A stretch of 5,483 nt of DNA, taken from positions 1 through 5,483 of the forward strand of contig JAFZFL010000177.1 in NCBI GenBank assembly GCA_017555925.1, read 5' to 3'. Source of the DNA: Bacteroidales bacterium. GTDB lineage: Bacteria; Bacteroidota; Bacteroidia; Bacteroidales; UBA932. Shown piece after piece: positions 1 through 5,483 of this stretch. A program made the position numbers and the translations under genes. Position 1 is the first letter of the stretch. Each line of letters begins with the position of its first letter. The notes below the pieces were generated by a model. The model was given only the letters and a program-made list of their open reading frames with translations, had not been told where the DNA came from and made no database searches.

Positions 1-1
1 T

Positions 2-550
2 CCGTTCATTGGTGTTGAATTTCCACTTACAGTTACCCAAATGCTATGGGTAAACCTTATTATGGATACATTTGCAGCATTGGCTCTGGCAACTGAACCA
101 TCATATAGAGAGGTTATGAAGAAGAGTCCGAGAAGAGTTGATTCATTTATTGTTACTAAGGGAATGATGTACAATATATTCGGACAGGGAATCCTCTTTT
201 TGGCAATATTGCTCTCATTGCTTCTATGGTTTGGAAAAGACGGCAATATCTCAGTTTATGAATTGTCGATGTTCTTTACTATTTTTGTGATGCTGCAGTT
301 CTGGAACATGTTTAATGCAAGAACACTTGGAAGCAACAATTCTGCATTTTACAAATTGAAGGAGAACAGATCTTTCATATTCATTGCTGTTGTCATTCTT
401 GCGCTTCAGATAGTCATTATAGAGTTTGGAGGTGGCTTCTTCAGAACATCTCCACTTAAATTTTATGACTGGATTGTCATAACTGCTGCAACATCGTTTG
501 TCCTATGGGTAGGTGAGGTGGCAAGATATTTTAAAAGAGTAAGAAAATGA
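2..550 (+). CDS. Calcium-translocating P-type ATPase (PMCA type), C-terminal part, 5' truncated by window edge
   Basis: This is the last ~182 residues of a P-type cation pump, which uses ATP to move Ca2+ across the cytoplasmic membrane. The reading frame is open from base 2, so the true start lies outside the window; full-length relatives run to roughly 850-900 residues, so the phosphorylation and nucleotide-binding domains are missing here. The visible part begins at transmembrane helix M6 with the motif MLWVNLIMDTFAALALATEP, where Asn (53-55) and Asp (65-67) are the ion-binding residues expected in Ca pumps. Four more hydrophobic helices follow (about 160-230, 260-315, 370-435 and 470-525), matching M7-M10, and the protein ends in a basic tail (RYFKRVRK). 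The N-x-x-x-D pattern and the MDTFAALALATEP context fit the PMCA-type subgroup; the actual transported ion is inferred from family. The stop overlaps the next gene in an ATGA. Confidence 0.9.
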   Translation, partial: PFIGVEFPLTVTQMLWVNLIMDTFAALALATEPSYREVMKKSPRRVDSFIVTKGMMYNIFGQGILFLAILLSLLLWFGKDGNISVYELSMFFTIFVMLQFWNMFNARTLGSNNSAFYKLKENRSFIFIAVVILALQIVIIEFGGGFFRTSPLKFYDWIVITAATSFVLWVGEVARYFKRVRK

Positions 551-954
551 TTGTAAATGAAACATATATAGATGTCAGATATTATGAAACTGATTTGATG
601 GGAATTGTGCACCATTCTAATTATGTGAGATATTTTGAGTGTGGCAGAATTGCCATGCTTAGAGAGATGGGTGTGCCTATAGAGAAGATTGAGGAGTCTG
701 GCATTATGCTTCCTGTTGTATCTGTAGAGTGTAAATATAAGCTTCCCACAAGAATGGGAGACAGATTGAAAGTGGTCTCAAAAGTAGATAAGTTGCCTCT
801 TGCAAAAATGGTCATATCCAATGAAATATATAACCAGGATGGAGAATTGGCCTGTTGCGGCTCTGTTGTGATTGGTTTTATTCATTCCGATACGAGAAGG
901 CCGACAAGGGCTCCGGAAATTCTTTTAGAGAAGGCAAGGAGATATTTTGAATAA
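547..954 (+). CDS. Acyl-CoA thioesterase, YbgC/4HBT hotdog-fold family
   Basis: A 135-residue single-domain hotdog protein predicted to hydrolyse acyl-CoA (or acyl-carrier) thioesters in the cytoplasm. The N-terminal signature is clear: VRYYETDLMGIVHHSNYVRYFE at residues 10-31, with Asp16 in the place of the catalytic Asp of the 4-hydroxybenzoyl-CoA thioesterase/YbgC family and the usual G-x-V-x-x-x-x-Y spacing after it. The core then continues through the long helix (RIAMLREMG) and beta strands (VECKYKLPTRMGDRLKV) typical of the family, and the length is normal. The ATG overlaps the upstream ATPase stop by 4 nt (ATGA), which points to translational coupling and makes this start convincing; there is no Shine-Dalgarno site. 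In proteobacteria ybgC sits beside tol-pal genes, but here it does not, so the substrate cannot be inferred from context. A FadM-like long-chain or other thioesterase role is equally possible. Confidence 0.88.
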   Translation: MIVNETYIDVRYYETDLMGIVHHSNYVRYFECGRIAMLREMGVPIEKIEESGIMLPVVSVECKYKLPTRMGDRLKVVSKVDKLPLAKMVISNEIYNQDGELACCGSVVIGFIHSDTRRPTRAPEILLEKARRYFE

Positions 955-1010
955 AGCTAACCGCTTTTATTTGTATTGTTTGATTTGTAAATTTTATAAA
1001 ATTATCAATA

Positions 1011-1208
1011 ATGAGACAATTATTACTTTTTGGAAATTTTGGTGCAGGCGAAATCATTATCATCGCACTTATTGTTTTGCTGTTGTTTGGAGGTAAGAAG
1101 ATTCCTGAACTTATGAAGGGAATTGGAAAGGGTGTAAAGAGTTTTAAAGATGGCGTGAAAGGGATAGAGGAAGATATAAATGGCGATGAACCAAAAAAAG
1201 GAGAATAG
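1011..1208 (+). CDS. tatA: Sec-independent (twin-arginine) translocase subunit TatA/E
   Basis: A 65-residue TatA-family protein, the pore-forming part of the Tat system that exports folded proteins with twin-arginine signals across the inner membrane. The layout is standard: a short periplasmic N-terminus, one transmembrane helix at about residues 14-27 ending in the FGG hinge, an amphipathic helix ([20 protein letters not shown], residues 29-48), then an acidic/charged tail ending DEPKKGE. The polar residue at the start of the membrane helix is Glu14, 12 residues before the hinge Phe26; E. coli TatA has Gln at the matching place, while TatB has Glu. The gene follows a 56-nt gap and overlaps tatC by 29 nt, so the pair is co-transcribed. 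No tatB is present, so this TatA probably serves both roles (inference). The start has no Shine-Dalgarno site, only an A/T-rich leader, as is common in Bacteroidetes. Confidence 0.95.
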   Translation: MRQLLLFGNFGAGEIIIIALIVLLLFGGKKIPELMKGIGKGVKSFKDGVKGIEEDINGDEPKKGE

Positions 1209-1983
1209 CAGCCAGCAGGAGATGACTTTTTGGGAGCACTTGGACGAATTGAGGAGAGTGCTCTTTAGAAGTGCTATACTTGTTGTGGTGCTTATGGCTA
1301 TTATTTTTGCAGCTAAAGATATTGTATTTGATTCAATTGTATTTGCTCCAATCAGTTCTGATTTTCCTCTTTACAGATTGGTTGACAAAGTGCTTCACCT
1401 GATGGGAATGCCAGCTCTTGAACCATTCAGACTGGAACTGATAAATATTGAGCTTTCTGCCCAGTTCTTTATTCACATAAGCACTACATTCTATTTTGCA
1501 TTGGTTTTATCTACTCCATTTATACTCTATCAATTGTGGCTTTTTGTAAAACCGGCACTATATGAAAATGAAAAGAGGGTGGTTAAGGGAGCTTTCTCTT
1601 TTGCAGCAATACTCTTTTTCATAGGTGTAGTTGTTGGATATTATCTCATTTTTCCCCTTACTCTCAGATTTTTGGGAACATATCAGGTAAGCAGTGATGT
1701 GGCAAACCAGATCTCTCTGCAATCATATATCTCCATGTTTACCTGGATGATTCTGATTATGGGTGTGGTGTTTGAGATGCCTTCATTAGCTGCAATTCTT
1801 TCGAGACTTGGAATACTTACACGCAGCTTCCTTAAGAAATACCGCAGACATGCTTTTGTTGTATTGCTTATCCTTGCTGCTTTCATTACCCCAAGCGGTG
1901 ATCCGTTTACTCTTATGGCAGTTGGTCTGCCGCTTTATGCATTATATGAATTAAGCATTTTTGTTTGTCGTGATATCAATTAA
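1180..1983 (+). CDS. tatC: Sec-independent (twin-arginine) translocase subunit TatC
   Basis: A 267-residue TatC, the multi-spanning receptor that recognises twin-arginine signal peptides and recruits TatA. It has the expected six membrane helices (about residues 29-46, 94-122, 136-160, 184-206, 223-237 and 243-262). Conserved family residues are in place: the cytoplasmic N-terminal HLDELRR (20-26), APIS (Pro57) after helix 1, [12 protein letters not shown] (122-133; Phe122 and Glu131 match E. coli Phe94 and Glu103 of the signal-peptide site), FEMP (Glu199, like E. coli Glu170) and TPSGDP (Asp241, like Asp211). The first periplasmic loop is about 19 residues longer than in E. coli TatC as I recall it. 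The start is uncertain: ATG at 1180, 1186 or 1222 are all in frame; 1180 is chosen as the longest, overlapping tatA by 29 nt. The stop is doubled (TAATAA), and the ABC-F gene begins inside the last codons. Confidence 0.95.
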   Translation: MAMNQKKENSSQQEMTFWEHLDELRRVLFRSAILVVVLMAIIFAAKDIVFDSIVFAPISSDFPLYRLVDKVLHLMGMPALEPFRLELINIELSAQFFIHISTTFYFALVLSTPFILYQLWLFVKPALYENEKRVVKGAFSFAAILFFIGVVVGYYLIFPLTLRFLGTYQVSSDVANQISLQSYISMFTWMILIMGVVFEMPSLAAILSRLGILTRSFLKKYRRHAFVVLLILAAFITPSGDPFTLMAVGLPLYALYELSIFVCRDIN

Positions 1984-3889
1984 TAACCTGACAGTCTCAT
2001 TTGGAGGATTTGATCTCTTCAGTGATGTAAATTTTCATATAAGTGACAATGACCGTATTGGTCTTGTCGGCAAGAATGGTGCAGGAAAATCTACACTGCT
2101 AAAGATTATTCTTGGCATTAACCAGCCTACATCGGGCAGGGTTATGGTTCCGCAAGGGCTTACAATTGGTTATCTGCCACAGCAGATGGAACATTCAAAA
2201 GATAAATCGGTTCTTGAAGAGGCCCTTACTGCATTTGAAGAGGTATTTACCCTACATTCAGAAATTGAGAGTATATCTGCAGAACTTGCCACACGTGAAG
2301 ATTATGAGAGTAATGAGTATCATAACCTTATAGTTAAGCTCAATGAATTGAATGACAGGGTTGCCATCTTGGAGAGTGAATCGCCAGAATCTCAAGCGGA
2401 GAGAATTCTTGTGGGATTGGGATTCAAAAGGGAGGATCTTATACGGCATACATCAACTTTCAGCCAGGGATGGAATATGCGTATTGAACTTGCAAAGATT
2501 CTTTTGCGTAAACCTGATGTACTTTTGCTTGATGAGCCAACAAATCATCTTGATATAGAGTCAATTGAGTGGTTTGAAAGCTATTTGAAAAGTTTTTCGG
2601 GCTCAATTGTGCTTATTTCACACGACAGAAAATTCCTTGACAACATAACCAACAGAACTGTTGAGATTATGCTTGGCAAGATTCATGATTATAAGGTTCC
2701 CTATTCAAAATATAAGATTCTCCGTAAAGAGCGTATGGAGCAACAGAAGGCTGCATATGAAAACCAGCAGAGAATGATTGAAAAGACTGAGGAGTTTATT
2801 GAGCGTTTCAGATATAAGGCCACCAAGAGCAATCAGGTACAGAGCCGTATAAAGCAGCTCGACAAACTTGACCGCATTGAGATAGATGAAGAGGACAAAT
2901 CTGCTTTAAGTGTAAAATTTCCACCTGCACCACGTGCCGGACAGATTGTATTCAAGAGCAGTGATGCAACAATTGGTTATGGTAGTAAGGTTGTTATTGA
3001 CAATGTGAATGTTACAATTGAGAGAGGGGAGAAGATAGCTTTCGTGGGAAGAAATGGAGAGGGCAAGACCACACTTATGAAAATTATAACAAAAGAACTC
3101 TATCCTATTGATGGAGAGGCCTCTTTGGGTTATAATGTAGATATGGGCTATTATGCCCAGAATCAGGATGATGTTCTTGACAAGAGTGTTACAGTCTTTG
3201 ATACTCTCGACCGTATAGCTGTTGGTGATATCCGTACAAAATTGAGGGATATACTCGCTGCATTTCTCTTCAGGGGAGAGGATATAGATAAAAAGGTATC
3301 TGTATTGAGCGGTGGTGAGCGTGCAAGACTTGCTATGGCCAAACTTATGTTGAAACCTCATAATCTTCTTGCTCTTGATGAGCCAACAAACCACATGGAT
3401 CTTATATCAAAAGATATTCTTAAGCAAGCTCTGCAGGCTTATGACGGTACTCTTGTTATAGTATCTCATGACAGGGATTTTCTTGACGGGCTTGTAAATA
3501 AGGTTTATGAGTTCCGTGACGGAAAGGTAAGGGAGCATCTTGGTGGAATTAATGATTTTCTTGATAGGAAGAAACTGGAGAATCTTAATGAACTTGAGAG
3601 GAAAAACACTTCCAAATTGGTGGAAAAAGATGAACCGAGCAATAATGAAGCATCAAAACTGTCATATCTTGAGCATAAGGAGAGAGAGAAGGAGAGAAGA
3701 AAGCAACAGGCTAAGGTAGAAAAATGTGAGAAAGAGATTGCAGATCTTGAGAGTGATATAAGTGCTATAGAGGAGAAGCTTGCGTTATTGACAGATATTG
3801 CAGAGATAGAGAAGTTGTCTCTTGAATATAAGAGTAAAAAAGAGGCTCTTGATTCAAAAATGGATGAGTGGATTGAACTGACCGCTTGA
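1970..3889 (+). CDS. ABC-F family ATP-binding protein (ribosome-associated, Uup-like C-terminal coiled coil)
   Basis: A soluble protein of 639 residues with two ATP-binding cassettes and no membrane segment, the hallmark of ABC-F proteins, which act in the ribosomal E site to help stalled or special translation; some members give antibiotic resistance. Cassette 1 has Walker A GKNGAGKST (34-42), a signature-region FSQGW (164-168) and Walker B LLLDEPTNHLD (Asp188, catalytic Glu189). An acidic arm lies between about 70 and 140. The charged inter-cassette linker (about 245-300, rich in Lys/Arg/Gln) fits the P-site-tRNA interaction motif. Cassette 2 has Walker A GRNGEGKTT (360-368), LSGGE (446-450) and LALDEPTNHMD (Asp470, Glu471). 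The tail (about 560-635) is a highly charged coiled coil like that of Uup. I place the start at GTG 1970, giving [13 protein letters not shown], which matches the usual family N-terminus; a TTG at 1961 would add three residues. It overlaps tatC by 14 nt and ends with tandem stops (TGATAG). A housekeeping role is more likely than resistance, but sequence alone cannot settle this. Confidence 0.93.
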   Translation: MISINNLTVSFGGFDLFSDVNFHISDNDRIGLVGKNGAGKSTLLKIILGINQPTSGRVMVPQGLTIGYLPQQMEHSKDKSVLEEALTAFEEVFTLHSEIESISAELATREDYESNEYHNLIVKLNELNDRVAILESESPESQAERILVGLGFKREDLIRHTSTFSQGWNMRIELAKILLRKPDVLLLDEPTNHLDIESIEWFESYLKSFSGSIVLISHDRKFLDNITNRTVEIMLGKIHDYKVPYSKYKILRKERMEQQKAAYENQQRMIEKTEEFIERFRYKATKSNQVQSRIKQLDKLDRIEIDEEDKSALSVKFPPAPRAGQIVFKSSDATIGYGSKVVIDNVNVTIERGEKIAFVGRNGEGKTTLMKIITKELYPIDGEASLGYNVDMGYYAQNQDDVLDKSVTVFDTLDRIAVGDIRTKLRDILAAFLFRGEDIDKKVSVLSGGERARLAMAKLMLKPHNLLALDEPTNHMDLISKDILKQALQAYDGTLVIVSHDRDFLDGLVNKVYEFRDGKVREHLGGINDFLDRKKLENLNELERKNTSKLVEKDEPSNNEASKLSYLEHKEREKERRKQQAKVEKCEKEIADLESDISAIEEKLALLTDIAEIEKLSLEYKSKKEALDSKMDEWIELTA

Positions 3890-3932
3890 TAGAAATAGAA
3901 AAGATAATATACATTAAAGAAATACCATTGTT

Positions 3933-4676
3933 ATGGAGCAGAAAATCAACTATTTATTTGGAATGCATCCGGTATTTGAAGCTATATCGGCCGGTAAGAA
4001 TATTGAAAAGGTATTATTGAAGAAGGGGCTTGGTGGAGAACAGTTCCAGCAACTCTTTTCTCTTTTGCAGGAGAAACAGATTCCTTTCCAGTTTGTGCCT
4101 GTAGAGAAGCTTGACAAGATTACAAGAGCAAGACACCAGGGTGTGATTGCTCAGATAGCTACAGTAGATTATGTTTCAATTGAGCAGGCTGTTGATAATG
4201 CTATGGCTAAAACTCATAATCCGCTTGTTCTTATGCTTGATGGAGTAAGTGATGTAAGGAATTTTGGAGCTATTGCCCGTACTGCCGAGTGTGCAGGTGT
4301 AAGTTGCATTATTCTGCCAGCCAAAGGTGGTGCTTCAATTACACCTGATTCCATTAAGACTTCGGCAGGTGCTCTATTGAGAATTGATGTGTGTAAAGTG
4401 CCTAATCTTAAGACAGCTGCATACTATTTGATGGAGAGCGGTTTTGATATTATAGCTTGTACAGAGAAGGCCGACGGGTATATCTATGATGTAGACCTTA
4501 CAAAGCCAACTGCAATTGTAATGGGAGCAGAGGATAAGGGAATCTCTGATGGAATGCGTAAGCTTGCCACTGCACAGGCAAAGATTCCAATGGTTGGCAA
4601 CATAGGTTCACTTAATGTGTCAGTTGCTACGTCAGTCATCTTGTATGAGGCAGTAAGACAGAGGGTTGGGAAATAG
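3933..4676 (+). CDS. rlmB: 23S rRNA (guanosine-2'-O-)-methyltransferase RlmB-like, TrmH/SpoU family
   Basis: A 247-residue SPOUT-class methylase that uses S-adenosylmethionine to methylate a ribose 2'-OH in RNA; the E. coli relative RlmB (243 residues) modifies G2251 in the 23S peptidyl-transferase loop. The N-terminal substrate-binding domain opens with YLFGMHPVFEAI (7-18), typical of RlmB, and includes RARHQGVIAQ (65-74). The trefoil-knot domain carries the three family motifs: motif 1 LDGVSDVRNFGAIARTAE (102-119; Asn110, Arg116), motif 2 AIVMGAEDKGIS (194-205; Glu200) and motif 3 IPMVGNIGSLNVSVATS (218-234; Ser226, Asn228). Motif 1 has DVRN where many family members have DPxN. The gene follows the ABC-F gene by 43 nt without a visible terminator, so it is likely read through from upstream. 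Its stop codon lies in the loop of a terminator hairpin. Assignment to RlmB rather than TrmL or another TrmH-family member rests on the N-terminal domain. Confidence 0.88.
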   Translation: MEQKINYLFGMHPVFEAISAGKNIEKVLLKKGLGGEQFQQLFSLLQEKQIPFQFVPVEKLDKITRARHQGVIAQIATVDYVSIEQAVDNAMAKTHNPLVLMLDGVSDVRNFGAIARTAECAGVSCIILPAKGGASITPDSIKTSAGALLRIDVCKVPNLKTAAYYLMESGFDIIACTEKADGYIYDVDLTKPTAIVMGAEDKGISDGMRKLATAQAKIPMVGNIGSLNVSVATSVILYEAVRQRVGK

Positions 4677-4690
4677 TTCCAACCCTTTTT
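4663..4690 (+). terminator. Intrinsic terminator ending the + strand operon, overlapping the rlmB stop codon
   Basis: GGGTTGG (4663-4669) pairs perfectly with CCAACCC (4679-4685). The stem can extend by a G-T and an A-T pair, leaving the 5-nt loop AATAG at 4672-4676. A run of five T follows at 4686-4690. This is a standard Rho-independent terminator for + strand transcription. It includes the last codons and TAG stop of rlmB, and its T run touches the stop codon of the convergent gene. On the - strand the hairpin is the same but the bases after it (TCTGTCTT) are a poor U tract, so termination in that direction would be weaker. Confidence 0.78.
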
Positions 4691-5448
4691 CATCTTCTGA
4701 ATTCGGCACAAATTATTGCAGTTGCAATTGCAACATTCAAGGACTCGGATGTAGATGAATCTTGTGGATATGGTGGAATAAGAAGTTTGTTGTTTATGAG
4801 GGTTTCAAGCTCGGGTGATATTCCAAATGATTCGCTACCCATTACTACAAGTCCTTTTTTATTCTCTTCTGTGAGATGCTCATACAGGTTATTGCCATTT
4901 AGAAAAGTTCCGTAAACCGGAAGATTTGCCTCCATAAATCTTTTGCATACTTCCGCCAGATTGGTGTATATTACCTGTTTGCGGAATATTGCACCCATTG
5001 TAGCCTGTACAACTTTTGGATTATAGACCTCTACAGAACCAGGAGATGCAAATATTGCATCTATGCCAAACCAATCTGCTATACGTATTATGGTGCCAAG
5101 ATTTCCGGGATCCTTTACCCCGTCCAATGCCAGATAGAGCGGCCGCTTGTCTGACTGGCTGCCCTTTTGGAATCCAATATTTATTGATGAAAGCAAACTG
5201 TCGGGATTAATGGCAGGTTTCTCTATTATGGCCAATACTGGAGATGGTGATGAGAGATTTGAGATGCGGGCCATTGTTTCACGCCCAATCTCTTTCTCAT
5301 AATAGACCTCTTTTACTTTGTATTGCGACTTAAGCGCTTCATCTACAATTTTTTCTCCTTCAGCAAGGAAAAGTCCATACTCATCTCTGAACTTCTTCTG
5401 TTGTAATGATCTGATGAATTTAATCTGATTAGCCGATAAAGATGCCAT
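4690..5448 (-). CDS. TrmH/SpoU-family RNA 2'-O-ribose methyltransferase (target unknown)
   Basis: A 252-residue SPOUT methylase predicted to transfer a methyl group from S-adenosylmethionine to a ribose in rRNA or tRNA. The N-terminal domain has the substrate-binding signature FLAEGEKIVDEALKS (27-41), typical of the SpoU substrate-binding fold. The catalytic domain shows motif 1 LDGVKDPGNLGTIIRIAD (108-125; Asn116, Arg122), motif 2 LVVMGSESFGIS (200-211; Glu206) and motif 3 IPPYPQDSSTSESLNVAIATA (224-244; Ser236, Asn238). All key family residues are present, so it should be active. It is a distant paralogue of the neighbouring RlmB-like protein, with which it shares the motifs but little else; the FLxEGEK opening and DPGN motif resemble the TsnR/YsgA-like branch. 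The two genes converge with 13 nt between stops, so they are separate transcription units. The ATG at 5448 gives a normal family length. The RNA position modified cannot be inferred. Confidence 0.88.
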   Translation of the reverse strand: MASLSANQIKFIRSLQQKKFRDEYGLFLAEGEKIVDEALKSQYKVKEVYYEKEIGRETMARISNLSSPSPVLAIIEKPAINPDSLLSSINIGFQKGSQSDKRPLYLALDGVKDPGNLGTIIRIADWFGIDAIFASPGSVEVYNPKVVQATMGAIFRKQVIYTNLAEVCKRFMEANLPVYGTFLNGNNLYEHLTEENKKGLVVMGSESFGISPELETLINNKLLIPPYPQDSSTSESLNVAIATAIICAEFRR

Positions 5449-5483
5449 AATGGAGATATTCTTCTTTAATTGAGCAACAAAGA

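Noticed and set aside
965..995. Possible Bacteroides-type promoter before tatA: TTTT at 965-968 and TAAATTTT at 988-995 with a 19-nt spacer
   Set aside because: Both elements miss the TTTG / TAnnTTTG consensus by one base, and such matches are common in A/T-rich gaps. The three TTTG copies in the gap (970, 979, 984) are not at proper spacing from any good -7 element. A promoter in this 56-nt gap is plausible but not supported.
1197..1222. Shine-Dalgarno-like AAAGGAG (1197-1203) as a ribosome site for a shorter TatC starting at ATG 1222
   Set aside because: The 18-nt spacing is too long, the bases are needed as Lys/Gly codons of tatA, and Bacteroidetes genes generally do not rely on such sites.
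2906..3394. A 162-codon open frame on the - strand inside the ABC-F gene
   Set aside because: It lies wholly opposite a strongly conserved coding region (cassette 2), has no recognisable domain and a Cys/Ile/Tyr-rich composition typical of antisense frames.
3890..3932. Terminator or regulatory RNA between the ABC-F gene and rlmB
   Set aside because: The 43-nt gap is A/T-rich with no inverted repeat, T run or TTTG-type promoter element that I can see.
4484..4711. A 75-codon - strand open frame spanning the convergent junction
   Set aside because: It is antisense to rlmB, has no recognisable motif, and crosses the terminator hairpin; it looks like a chance frame.
5449..5483. Possible promoter for the - strand methylase (TTTG, then TATCTCCA after 19 nt on the - strand)
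   Set aside because: The downstream element matches TAnnTTTG poorly and lies almost on the start codon; the region is also cut by the window edge.
1..5483. Mobile element, CRISPR array, toxin-antitoxin or defence system
   Set aside because: No transposase, integrase, direct-repeat array, terminal repeats or small paired genes were seen; nearly every base belongs to recognisable housekeeping genes.

Overview
The window reads as ordinary chromosomal DNA of a Bacteroidetes bacterium, most likely of the order Bacteroidales. The evidence is the A+T-rich sequence, the near-absence of Shine-Dalgarno sites at start codons, the Tat proteins and PMCA-type Ca-ATPase of the kind common in that group, and the close resemblance of the ABC-F protein and RNA methylases to Bacteroidales homologues as I remember them. 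The species cannot be named from the sequence alone.

Layout: six genes lie on the + strand and one on the - strand. (1) 2-550 is the C-terminal membrane part of a calcium-type P-type ATPase, cut by the left edge of the window. (2) 547-954 is a hotdog-fold acyl-CoA thioesterase of the YbgC/4HBT type that overlaps the ATPase by 4 nt. A 56-nt gap follows. (3) 1011-1208 is tatA and (4) 1180-1983 is tatC; they overlap by 29 nt. (5) 1970-3889 is an ABC-F ATPase that starts on a GTG inside the end of tatC. A 43-nt gap follows. (6) 3933-4676 is an RlmB-like 2'-O-ribose rRNA methylase, ending in an intrinsic terminator whose hairpin contains its stop codon. (7) 4690-5448, on the - strand, is a second TrmH/SpoU-family RNA methylase, convergent with rlmB and only 13 nt away. 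The last 35 nt are the upstream region of gene 7.

The overlaps suggest two tightly linked sets: ATPase-thioesterase, and tatA-tatC-ABC-F, with rlmB probably read through from the second set and ended at the terminator. The tat genes supply a minimal TatA+TatC twin-arginine export system; no tatB is seen between or beside them. The ABC-F protein and the two methylases act on or around ribosomes. The ATPase and thioesterase have no obvious functional tie to these.

I found no mobile element, CRISPR array, tRNA/rRNA gene, toxin-antitoxin pair or defence system, and no intergenic stretch longer than 56 nt. The window does not appear to hold an undescribed system. The points worth a second look are fine-scale: an A7 run in the tatA/tatC overlap, an enlarged first periplasmic loop in TatC, an acidic residue in TatA that could let it cover the TatB role, altered signature residues in the ABC-F protein and in RlmB, and the very compact convergent terminator.
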